Assembly (NCBI RefSeq): GCF_029320955.1
Contig: NZ_CP119757.1
Location: forward strand, 5,022,001 to 5,086,000
Reading direction: 5' to 3'
Source of the DNA: Flavobacterium sp. YJ01
GTDB taxonomy: Bacteria > Bacteroidota > Bacteroidia > Flavobacteriales > Flavobacteriaceae
Length of the DNA stretch: 64,000 nt
In this document: in pieces, positions 1 to 8,292 of the stretch
How the letters are laid out: every line of letters begins with the position of its first letter
Numbering within the stretch: position 1 is the first letter of the stretch
Notes under the pieces: model-generated
Databases searched by the model: none
Told to the model about the DNA's origin: nothing
Seen by the model: the letters and a program-made list of their open reading frames with translations, nothing else
Translations under genes and position numbers: made by a program

Positions 1-1535
1 CAAACGGTGGCGATGGCTATTATGGCGGGGCAAACGAAACCAGAAAAATTAATTCGCTGACGTATTACAATTGGGATGAAACTTATAAGTTAATTTACAG
101 TATCGCACCAAATACTTTGGTTTGGGGCGTTGGACCATCTGAAGCAAGATGGATTGGAAATGAAGAAGGACGTGCTGGAAAAACAAATTGGTCGTTGCTT
201 CGCCAAAAGGATGAATTGGCTGGAAAAGTACATTACAGCGAATTTATGTCGGGGCATGAAGATGGAGAAAAATGGGTTCCTGGCGAAGCCGATGTTTCGA
301 TTAGACCAGGATGGTTTTATCATTCAGTTGAAGACGATAAGGTTCGTTCACTTGATGAAATGGTCGATATTTATTATGAATCGATTGGACGAAATGCGAC
401 TTTGTTATTAAATCTTCCAGTTGATAAACGAGGTTTGGTTCACGAAAATGACGAAGAAAGATTGAAAGAATTGGTTGCGACAATCAAAGCCGATTTCAAG
501 AAAGAATTATTAAAAGAAACGAAAGTCCAAGCTTCCAACATTCGTGCAAACGATTCAAATTTCGGACCTCAAAATGTTATTGACGGAAATAAAAATACGT
601 ATTGGTCAACAGACGATAAAGTAAAACAAGCTTCAATTGAATTTACGTTTAAAAAACCAACAGCGATAAATAGAATTTTACTTCAAGAATATATTAAACT
701 TGGACAACGTGTAAAAGCATTTTCTGTTGAAACAAATGTAAACGGACAATGGAAAACAATTGCCAATGAAACTACAATTGGTTACAAAAGAATTTTGCGT
801 TTAGATCGTGTTATCGCTTCTGCTATCAGAGTAAATATTTTAGATGCAAAAGCTGGATTTGTAATTAGTACAATTGAAGCATTTAATGCACCAACTTTCG
901 TTAAAGAGCCACAAATTCTTCGTGATAAAAACGGTTTGGTTACGATTAAATCGGAAGATGGAAATGCTGTTTATTATTCGCTTGACGGAAAAAAACCTTC
1001 GGAAAAAAGCATTTTATACAAAGCGCCATTTACTTATAATAAAGCAGTAACAATTCAAGCCATTTCGAGAAATACAAAAGAGAAAATCAACAGCACCGTG
1101 AAAACTGCAAAATATGGTGTTTCTAAAGAAAAATGGAGAGTAATTTCTATTTCTAGCGGAGATGATAAATCGGTTGAAAAAATTATTGATGGCGATGCCA
1201 ATACTGCTTGGGGATTCGGAAACAATGAGAATAAATTGCCTCAAACCATTATTATCGATATGGGAGAATTAAGCACAATAAAAGGTTTTACATATACGCC
1301 ACAGCAAGTTGGAAGCAATTTGAGCTTGATTTCAAATTATGAGTTTTATACGAGCGAAGATAATATTACTTGGACCAAACAATCAGAAGGAGAATTCTCA
1401 AATATAAAACATAATCCGATTGAACAAATTAAGAGTTTTGCTGCAGTAAAAGCAAGATTTTTAAGATTTGTAGCTACAGGAGCAGTAGGAAATAGTCAAA
1501 CTGTTTCGATTGCTGAAATTGAAGTTGTGGAATAA
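1..1535 (+). CDS. Alpha-L-fucosidase GH29, C-terminal part (5' truncated)
   Basis: Hydrolyses alpha-linked L-fucose from glycans, probably in the periplasm or at the cell surface. The open frame enters at base 3 with NGGDGYYGGANETRKI, the stretch that in bacterial GH29 enzymes follows the WFDG nucleophile motif, so the catalytic aspartate lies just upstream of the window. The TTG at 117 is an internal leucine codon, not a start. After the barrel end (SIGRNATLLLNLP) come an F5/8-type discoidin (CBM32-like) domain, a chitobiase C-terminal-like domain (YYSLDGKKPS) and a second discoidin-like domain up to the stop. The multi-module tail suggests binding to complex host-type glycans. It heads the N-glycan locus and nagB-like follows 310 bases later. 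The family call is firm; linkage specificity cannot be read. Confidence 0.92.
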   Translation, partial: NGGDGYYGGANETRKINSLTYYNWDETYKLIYSIAPNTLVWGVGPSEARWIGNEEGRAGKTNWSLLRQKDELAGKVHYSEFMSGHEDGEKWVPGEADVSIRPGWFYHSVEDDKVRSLDEMVDIYYESIGRNATLLLNLPVDKRGLVHENDEERLKELVATIKADFKKELLKETKVQASNIRANDSNFGPQNVIDGNKNTYWSTDDKVKQASIEFTFKKPTAINRILLQEYIKLGQRVKAFSVETNVNGQWKTIANETTIGYKRILRLDRVIASAIRVNILDAKAGFVISTIEAFNAPTFVKEPQILRDKNGLVTIKSEDGNAVYYSLDGKKPSEKSILYKAPFTYNKAVTIQAISRNTKEKINSTVKTAKYGVSKEKWRVISISSGDDKSVEKIIDGDANTAWGFGNNENKLPQTIIIDMGELSTIKGFTYTPQQVGSNLSLISNYEFYTSEDNITWTKQSEGEFSNIKHNPIEQIKSFAAVKARFLRFVATGAVGNSQTVSIAEIEVVE

Positions 1536-1845
1536 ATACGTAAATCCCAGCGGGATGAAATATTTATAGAATTGCAATAAGACAAATAAAAAAAAGCTCT
1601 GGAGGAGCGACATATTTTTTTACAATCTCAATAATATGCCGCTCCTCCGGAGCTTTATGTTGTAAATCTTTATTCTTTTTGCTATAAATATTTGGCTTCT
1701 TCGAAGCTTAAAAGAAATGCATCATTTTTTATGGGGCACTTGTATTTTGCTTTCTGCCGAAGCGCAATCGTTATTAGTCGAAATTTTACTAGGAAAGAGT
1801 AATTTAATTCTACTTTTATCTTACTAATTAAATGGCAAGCGGCAA
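1536..1845. other. Gene-less gap with a GC-rich stem-loop
   Basis: No convincing coding frame is present. The gap holds the inverted repeat at 1594-1655 and, near 1692, a short palindrome around CTTCGAAG. No promoter for the downstream gene could be identified. Confidence 0.6.
1594..1655. repeat. Imperfect inverted repeat (family E)
   Basis: The left arm 1594-1616 (AAGCTCTGGAGGAGCGACAT) pairs with the right arm 1633-1655 (GCCGCTCCTCCGGAGCTT) with two mismatches and a 16-base loop. It could form an RNA hairpin downstream of the fucosidase. The GC-rich stem in AT-rich surroundings resembles dispersed palindromes of flavobacterial genomes, but only this copy is in the window. Confidence 0.7.
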
Positions 1846-3759
1846 ATGATTAAAGAAGATATAGGTTTTAGAGAAGCTGGTAAATTTGAAGAAACTCGTT
1901 ACGAGAAAATTCATAATGTTATTTTCGAATCTTCGCAGGAAGCTTCTGTATTAGTAGCTCGTGAAATTGCCAATTTAATTCAGAGAAAAAATGAACTAAA
2001 CGAACCTTGTGTTTTAGGTTTAGCTACAGGTTCTTCGCCAATAAAAGTTTACGAAGAATTGGTTCGAATGCATAAAGAGGAAGGCTTAAGTTTTGCAAAC
2101 GTAGTTACTTTCAATTTAGATGAATATTATCCGATGGATAAAAATGATATTCAGAGTTATTATCATTTTATGCACGAGCATTTGTTTCATCATGTAAACA
2201 TTCATCCAGAAAATATAAATATTCCAGACGGACAAGTAAGTGCAGAGGAATTACAGCAATATTGTATAGATTACGAGATGAAAATTATCTCTTATGGAGG
2301 ATTAGATTTTCAGCTTTTAGGAATCGGTAGAACGGGACATATCGGATTTAATGAGCCAGGTTCTCACGTAAATTCTGGAACAAGAAGTATTACTCTAGAT
2401 CATTTGACTCGTATTGATGCTGCTTCTTCTTTTTTAGGAATTGATAATGTTCCTAGAAAAGCCATTACAATGGGAATTGGAACCGTTAGAAATGCAAAAA
2501 GAATTGTTTTGCTTGGTTGGGGAATAAGTAAAGCAGGAATTATAAAAAAGACAATCGAGGGCGAGGTTTCTTCGCAAGTGCCAGCAACGTATTTACAAGA
2601 GCATCACAACACAACATTTGTTCTAGATATAGAAGCTTCGTCTGAACTAACACGTGTAAAAACGCCTTGGCTTGTAAAGTCTTGTGTTTGGACTGACGAA
2701 TTAAAATTAAAAGCGGTGGCTTGGTTAAGTGAGTTAACGAAGAAACCTTTCCTAAAACTGACGGATAAAGATTATAACGACAACGGAATGTCGAGTCTTT
2801 TGACGGAGGAAGGAACTGCATACGACTTGAACATTAAGATGTTTAACAAAATGCAGCAAACCATCACGGGATGGCCGGGCGGAAAACCCAATGCTGATGA
2901 TACTTACAGACCGGAGCGTTCCACGCCGGAAAAGAAAAGAATTATCATTTTCAGCCCACATCCAGATGATGATGTGATTTCGATGGGAGGGACTTTTGAT
3001 CGTTTGGTAGAGCAGGGGCATGAAGTTCATGTGGCTTATCAGACTTCTGGAAATATTGCCGTTTCGAATGAAGAAGCGTTGAAGTTTGCAGAAATTTCAA
3101 AAGCTTTAAATCCAAATTCTGAAATTTCGAAGGAGATTATTGATTTTCTTAAAAATAGAACTGGAACAGAAATCGATGCGCCAGAAGTTAGAAAATTAAA
3201 AGGATTAATTAGAAGAAGCGAATCTTTTGGAGCTACGCGTTATATTGGTTTGCCAGATTCTAACGTAAACTTTTTAGATCTTCCGTTTTACGAAACAGGA
3301 ACAGTTAAAAAGAATAATCTTTCGGATGCAGATGTCGACATTATGTGTGACATTATTGAAAGAATAAAACCGCATCAAATTTATGCCGCTGGAGATTTAG
3401 CAGATCCGCACGGAACTCATAAAGTGTGTTTAGACAGTTTGTTTGAAGCTTTAAAAAAGCTAAAAAACGAAAACTTTATGAAGGATTGCTGGGTTTGGCT
3501 TTATAGAGGAGCATGGCATGAATGGGAATCGTACCAAATTGACATGGCAGTACCAATGAGTCCTGACCAAGTTTTAAAGAAACGACATGCTATTTTTTAT
3601 CATCAGTCTCAAAAAGACGGCGTTATGTTTCAAGGTGATGACAGCAGAGAGTTTTGGGTGCGAGTTGAAGACAGAAATAGATTGACTGCAGAAAAATACC
3701 ACAGTTTAGGATTAGCAGATTATTCGGCAATTGAGGCGTTTAAACGTTATCACTTCTAA
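1846..3759 (+). CDS. NagB-like glucosamine-6-phosphate deaminase fused to PIG-L/LmbE deacetylase
   Basis: A cytoplasmic two-domain protein. Residues about 25-280 form a NagB/6-phosphogluconolactonase-type fold (LATGSSP, FNLDEYYPM, GRTGHIGFNEP at 161-171). Residues about 360-637 form a PIG-L/LmbE N-acetylglucosamine deacetylase domain with the zinc motif PHPDD at 371-375. The expected role is conversion of GlcNAc- or GlcN-6-phosphate to fructose-6-phosphate, feeding GlcNAc from the locus into glycolysis. The fused length of 637 residues is usual for Bacteroidota. In E. coli NagB the catalytic loop reads D141-G-H143; here the aspartate position is T163 before G164-H165, so the mechanism or substrate may differ. 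The start at 1846 gives a full N-terminus. A strong terminator follows at 3831. Confidence 0.9.
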   Translation: MIKEDIGFREAGKFEETRYEKIHNVIFESSQEASVLVAREIANLIQRKNELNEPCVLGLATGSSPIKVYEELVRMHKEEGLSFANVVTFNLDEYYPMDKNDIQSYYHFMHEHLFHHVNIHPENINIPDGQVSAEELQQYCIDYEMKIISYGGLDFQLLGIGRTGHIGFNEPGSHVNSGTRSITLDHLTRIDAASSFLGIDNVPRKAITMGIGTVRNAKRIVLLGWGISKAGIIKKTIEGEVSSQVPATYLQEHHNTTFVLDIEASSELTRVKTPWLVKSCVWTDELKLKAVAWLSELTKKPFLKLTDKDYNDNGMSSLLTEEGTAYDLNIKMFNKMQQTITGWPGGKPNADDTYRPERSTPEKKRIIIFSPHPDDDVISMGGTFDRLVEQGHEVHVAYQTSGNIAVSNEEALKFAEISKALNPNSEISKEIIDFLKNRTGTEIDAPEVRKLKGLIRRSESFGATRYIGLPDSNVNFLDLPFYETGTVKKNNLSDADVDIMCDIIERIKPHQIYAAGDLADPHGTHKVCLDSLFEALKKLKNENFMKDCWVWLYRGAWHEWESYQIDMAVPMSPDQVLKKRHAIFYHQSQKDGVMFQGDDSREFWVRVEDRNRLTAEKYHSLGLADYSAIEAFKRYHF

Positions 3760-3830
3760 ATATTTTTCCAGCAATAAAGATAATAAACTATTTTTCATGG
3801 TTTATTTTGGTTAGTTACCTATAATTGAGA

Positions 3831-3860
3831 AAAAAAGCAGTCTGGAGAGACTGCTTTTTT
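3831..3860. terminator. Rho-independent terminator after nagB-like gene
   Basis: A perfect 13-base stem, 3831-3843 with 3848-3860, closes the four-base loop GGAG. It has A- and T-runs on both sides, so it can act in either direction. Confidence 0.9.
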
Positions 3861-3888
3861 GGTTTTTGTTATTTTTACCGAAAAGTTT

Positions 3889-4058
3889 TTTTAACGCAAA
3901 GTTCGCTAAGTTTTATTATTCATTATCCTTAAATATTAAGCAAAAAAAGTTCGCAAAGCTTTGTAAATAAACTTTGCGAACTTTTTCTTCTTTTACAGAT
4001 TTCATAAAATGAATCTTTGCGAGCTTTGCGTAAAATCTTAGCGCTCTTTGCGTTAAAA
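3889..4058. repeat. Nested inverted repeat (family F) beside the LytTR gene
   Basis: The outer arms TTTTAACGCAAAG (3889-3901) and CTTTGCGTTAAAA (4046-4058) are exact reverse complements. Inside lies a second pair, 3944-3958 and 3972-3985, around GTTCGCAAAG/CTTTGCGAAC. The words GCAAAG and CTTTGCG recur throughout. It ends two bases from the stop of the minus-strand response regulator, so it may also shape that transcript's 3' end. Confidence 0.8.
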
Positions 4059-4059
4059 T

Positions 4060-4779
4060 TTATATAGAAGAATTCAAGATTTTCTGTTTTACTTCGTCGA
4101 TATAAGATCTTCCGATAACATATCTAAGTCCTTCAATTTCAATGCTATTTCCTTCAACCGCGTCAATTTTATCAATTGCAATTGTGTATGATCTGTGGAT
4201 TCTGATAAAATCTCTTTCTGGCAATAAACTTGTAAAATCAGATAAAGTGCTGTGAATGATAAACTTTCCTGAAGTTGTGCTTATTTTTAAATAATCCTTC
4301 AAACTTTCGATAACTAAAATTTCGTTCAAGAAAATCTTCTTCATTTTTTTCTTGTCGATTTTTACGAAGATAAAAGGATTTTCTTTGCTGTTTTCCTGCG
4401 GAAGTTTACTTGTATTATTAAGGCGTTTATTTATTTTATTAACGGCTTTCATCAATCTCGGAAACTCAATTGGTTTTACCAGATAATCTAGCACGTCAAG
4501 TTCGTACGTTTCAATTGCAAATTGATCGTAAGCGCTGGTAATAATAAGTAAAGGCGGATTTTCTAAACTTTTAATAAAATTTATACCGTCTAAAACTGGC
4601 ATGTTTATGTCTAGAAAAATTACATCAATAGTATTGTTCTTTAAAAAATTTAGTCCTTCAATAGAATTACTGAAGGTGTTTATTAATTCTAAATCCTCAA
4701 TTTGTTCAATATAATTCTTAATAACGTTTATTGCCAATGGCTCATCATCGATAATTAAACACTTTATTTTCATTTGCAA
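4060..4779 (-). CDS. LytTR-family response regulator
   Basis: A 239-residue cytoplasmic transcription factor. The receiver domain (about 5-120) has the acidic pair D11-D12, phospho-acceptor D57 in IFLDINMP, and the conserved K in YLVKPIEF. The LytTR DNA-binding domain (about 140-236) includes FIRIHRSYTIAIDKID and ends IGRSYIDEVKQ. It lies 64 bases downstream of the sensor kinase and is surely its partner. The pair sits between the NagB-like gene and the GH92 gene. It is the only two-component system in the glycan region, so it could control the locus, but no binding repeats were found. Confidence 0.93.
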   Translation of the reverse strand: MQMKIKCLIIDDEPLAINVIKNYIEQIEDLELINTFSNSIEGLNFLKNNTIDVIFLDINMPVLDGINFIKSLENPPLLIITSAYDQFAIETYELDVLDYLVKPIEFPRLMKAVNKINKRLNNTSKLPQENSKENPFIFVKIDKKKMKKIFLNEILVIESLKDYLKISTTSGKFIIHSTLSDFTSLLPERDFIRIHRSYTIAIDKIDAVEGNSIEIEGLRYVIGRSYIDEVKQKILNSSI

Positions 4780-4843
4780 AATATTATTTAGGCCTATATG
4801 TGGTTTTTTGTAGGTATAGTTTTCTAAACTTGTAAAAGCGGGG

Positions 4844-5902
4844 CTATGTGACTTTTATAACTAGTTTAACGACAAAAATATTCTTTTTATTTTTAAATGA
4901 AAGCTTATAGTCACTTTTATTATATCCTAATTCAAGTCTTTTTTTCACGTTTTCAATACCTATACCACTTGACTTGTTAAAATTATCTTTATGTACGGTT
5001 AATTCAGGCATTGGGTTTGAAATAATAAAATAAAGATAATCGCCTTTTACTTTAAAATTAATGTCAATTATAACATTTCCAGTGTTTTTGTTTACTCCAT
5101 GTTTAAAGGCATTTTCAACGAAAGTCAGAAGTAAAACCGGTGAAATTTCTTTATCATGAATATCTCCAGAAATATACATATTCACCTCTAAGCGCTCTCC
5201 GTTTCTAATTCTTTCCAAATCAAGATAATTCTGAATGCAGAGAATTTCATTTTCCAGAGATTGTTTCTTTTCTTTTGTTTCATAAAGCATATAACGCATT
5301 AATTCGGAAAGTTTTAAAACTATTTTTGGCGTTTTATTTGATTTTTCTACAGAAAGCGAATAAATATTATTTAAGGTATTAAAGAAAAAGTGAGGTGAAA
5401 TTTGAGACTTTAAAAACAATAATTCGGTTTCTAATTGGGATTTTTCTAAGTCGGTTACACGTTTTTGTTCTTGTAATAAATCTAAGGTGATTTTAATAGC
5501 TGTAACAAAAGTCATAACATATAATTCGCCCATCATCATATCTATTGTATAATTTAGCGTAAGCGTATTAATAATTTGCGGGCCTTCTGGCCAAACATTA
5601 TGCGTAATCAACAAATAAGTCAAATTGAATTTTACGACGACCATGACAAAAATAGCCGAAAGTACACTTATAATATATAGGAGGTATTTTTTGCGATAAA
5701 CCAAATGTGGCATCAATACCAAAATATTAAGGTAACATAAAGCCATGTGGATTGGGAAACCGAGCAAAGTTGTTTTTAAAGAGTAAACGTAATCGTTAAA
5801 GTAGCTTCCCCAGCGGAATGTGTTGAACACAAAATACGTCAGCCAAAAGTAGGCATGATAGCGTATAGGGAGTCTGTAAGATTTGCCTGTGTTGAAAATC
5901 AT
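4844..5902 (-). CDS. LytS-type sensor histidine kinase
   Basis: A 352-residue inner-membrane kinase of the His_kinase (PF06580) group that partners LytTR regulators. Four membrane segments occupy roughly residues 15-150. The phospho-acceptor lies in SPHFFFNTLN (H171), and the ATP-binding N-box is FVENAFKHG. There is no PAS, GAF or periplasmic sensor domain, so the signal is probably sensed in or at the membrane. It is transcribed ahead of the response regulator and divergently from the GH92 gene at 6033, with about 130 bases between the starts. Confidence 0.92.
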   Translation of the reverse strand: MIFNTGKSYRLPIRYHAYFWLTYFVFNTFRWGSYFNDYVYSLKTTLLGFPIHMALCYLNILVLMPHLVYRKKYLLYIISVLSAIFVMVVVKFNLTYLLITHNVWPEGPQIINTLTLNYTIDMMMGELYVMTFVTAIKITLDLLQEQKRVTDLEKSQLETELLFLKSQISPHFFFNTLNNIYSLSVEKSNKTPKIVLKLSELMRYMLYETKEKKQSLENEILCIQNYLDLERIRNGERLEVNMYISGDIHDKEISPVLLLTFVENAFKHGVNKNTGNVIIDINFKVKGDYLYFIISNPMPELTVHKDNFNKSSGIGIENVKKRLELGYNKSDYKLSFKNKKNIFVVKLVIKVT

Positions 5903-6032
5903 AATGATATTATAAAATGTCGTTTGTTACTTTTTTTTGATGTTTAGAGCCGTTTAAATGTCGTCCGTCTAAAATTATTTTGGTAAAAGTTGAATTTATC
6001 TAAATTTAAAGTTAAATTAATATTGTTTTGAT

Positions 6033-8270
6033 ATGAAGAAAATTACTCTGCTCTCTTTAACGGTAATTTTTATTGCAAGTTGCAAAATAAAAGTAGATAA
6101 AAATACAGATCACAAAAGTTTTGCAACAAATTATGTAGATCCATTTATTGGTACTGGAGGTCATGGACATACGTATCCTGGCGCAACGGTTCCGTTCGGG
6201 ATGCTGCAAGTGAGTCCGGATAATGGAATTTCAAGCTGGGACTGGTGTTCTGGTTATCATTATTCTGATTCGATAGTTTCTGGATTTAGTCACTTACATT
6301 TAAGCGGGACAGGAATCGGTGATTTGGCAGATATTTTATTTATGCCGACAAACAAAAAATTAGACTTAACCGCCAAAGCCGCTTCACGCGATTTCCTACC
6401 GTATAAATCAAAATATAGTCATGTTAACGAAAAAGCAGTACCGGGTTATTACCAAGTTTTTCTTGAAGATCCTAAAATCAATGTAGAATTAACTTCTACG
6501 CAAAGAACCGCATACCATAAATATACTTTTAATGATACCAATTCACAATCTGTAGTTGTAGATCTTGGTTTTGCTATCAATTGGGACAAAGCGGTTAAAA
6601 CTTCTATTAAAATTGAAGATGCCAATACTATCAGCGGATACCGTTATAGTACAGGTTGGGCAAAAAATCAGAAAGTATTTTTTGTAGCGAAGTTTTCTAA
6701 ACCAATAACAGAATCTATTATTACGGCTGATAAAAAAGTTGTTTCAGGTTCAAATGCTGAAGGCGAAAATACGGCGTTGCAATTATTTTTCGATGCTAAA
6801 AATTCTAAAGAATTAGGCGTAAAAGTGGCACTTTCTTCAGTAAGTGTTGAAAATGCAAAAGATAATTTAGATAAAGATCAGGAATTTGAAAAAGTAAAAA
6901 AAGCAGCTTCTGTTGATTGGAATAAAGCTTTAAGCAAAATTACAGTAGAAACTCCAGTAGATTCTGTAAAAACTATTTTCTACACCGCTTTATATCATGC
7001 ACAAGTTGCGCCTGTAACGTATAGTGACAAAAACGGTCAATTTAGAAGAGAGGACGATAAAATTATTACCGCTAAAGATTATACAGCATATTCTACATTA
7101 TCGCTTTGGGATACGTTTAGAGCAGAAAACCCATTGTTGACCATATTAGAACCAACGAAAGTTTCCGATTTAGTAAACTCGATGTTAGCGTATTACGAAA
7201 CTAAAAAGATACTTCCGGTTTGGACTTTATATGCTAATGAAACCAATACGATGACAGGATATCATTCGATTCCAGTTATTGCAGATGCTTACATGAAAGG
7301 CATTAAAGGTTTTGATGCTGAAAAAGCTTTTGAAGCAATGAAAGCAACAATGATGCAAGACGAACGCGGATTGAATTTCTACAAAAAATACGGATACATT
7401 CCTTACAATTTATTAGACGAATCAGTTACAATCACTTTAGAATATGCTTACGACGATTGGTGTGTAGCGCAAATGGCGAAAGCTTTAGGTAAAACAGCAG
7501 ATTATGAGTTTTTCTCGAAACGCGCAAAAGCATACGAATATTTATTTGATTCGAAATCTGGTTTTATGAGAGGAAAATCTGAAGATGGAAAATCTTGGAA
7601 CGAACCTTTCGATCCTAAACACTCCAACCATAGAGAACATACCGATTATACAGAAGGAAATGCTTGGCAACATAGCTGGTTTGTGCCTCATAATGTAGAT
7701 GAGTTTATTAATCTTCACGGAGGAAATGACATTTTTACAAAACGTTTAGAGCAGTTATTTACTGAGAGTTCTGAGATTACAGGAAACAATGTTTCAGCAG
7801 ATATTTCTGGTCTAATTGGACAATATGCGCACGGAAATGAGCCAAGTCACCACATTGCCTATATGTTCAACCATGCGAAACAACCTTGGAGAACACAATA
7901 TTGGGTGCATCATATTTTGGATACGCAATACAACACGACAGCAAACGGTTTAAGCGGAAATGAAGATTGCGGACAAATGTCGGCTTGGTATGTATTCAGT
8001 TCAATGGGATTATATCCGATGAATCCAGCTTCGGGAGAATATGAAATTGGAAGTCCGATTTTTGAGAAATCAACTTTAAATCTTCCAAACGGAAAAACTT
8101 TTGTAATTGAAGCAGAAAATGTTTCGAAGCAAAATTTTTACATACAATCGGCTACTTTAAACGGAAAAGCATTTAATAAAACAGCAATCTCTCACCAAGA
8201 AATGCTAAATGGCGGTGTGTTACATTTTGTAATGGGAGCACAGCCAAACAAAAACTGGGGTATAAACTAA
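6033..8270 (+). CDS. GH92 alpha-mannosidase lipoprotein
   Basis: A calcium-dependent inverting exo-alpha-mannosidase that trims mannose from N-glycans. The lipoprotein signal runs to the lipobox IASC (Cys16). The N-terminal domain starts VDPFIGTGGHGHTYPGA, the family hallmark, and the catalytic half has EGNAWQHSWFVPHN, HGNEPSHHIAYMFNHA and GNEDCGQMSAW. Its length of 745 residues is normal. The HGNEPSHHIAY segment is the form I associate with alpha-1,2-type GH92 enzymes, which is an inference from memory. The symporter gene follows 22 bases later, suggesting co-transcription. A second GH92 enzyme at 20929 differs at these positions, so the two probably cut different linkages. Confidence 0.94.
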   Translation: MKKITLLSLTVIFIASCKIKVDKNTDHKSFATNYVDPFIGTGGHGHTYPGATVPFGMLQVSPDNGISSWDWCSGYHYSDSIVSGFSHLHLSGTGIGDLADILFMPTNKKLDLTAKAASRDFLPYKSKYSHVNEKAVPGYYQVFLEDPKINVELTSTQRTAYHKYTFNDTNSQSVVVDLGFAINWDKAVKTSIKIEDANTISGYRYSTGWAKNQKVFFVAKFSKPITESIITADKKVVSGSNAEGENTALQLFFDAKNSKELGVKVALSSVSVENAKDNLDKDQEFEKVKKAASVDWNKALSKITVETPVDSVKTIFYTALYHAQVAPVTYSDKNGQFRREDDKIITAKDYTAYSTLSLWDTFRAENPLLTILEPTKVSDLVNSMLAYYETKKILPVWTLYANETNTMTGYHSIPVIADAYMKGIKGFDAEKAFEAMKATMMQDERGLNFYKKYGYIPYNLLDESVTITLEYAYDDWCVAQMAKALGKTADYEFFSKRAKAYEYLFDSKSGFMRGKSEDGKSWNEPFDPKHSNHREHTDYTEGNAWQHSWFVPHNVDEFINLHGGNDIFTKRLEQLFTESSEITGNNVSADISGLIGQYAHGNEPSHHIAYMFNHAKQPWRTQYWVHHILDTQYNTTANGLSGNEDCGQMSAWYVFSSMGLYPMNPASGEYEIGSPIFEKSTLNLPNGKTFVIEAENVSKQNFYIQSATLNGKAFNKTAISHQEMLNGGVLHFVMGAQPNKNWGIN

Positions 8271-8292
8271 CTAATTCAAAAATAAATATTTA

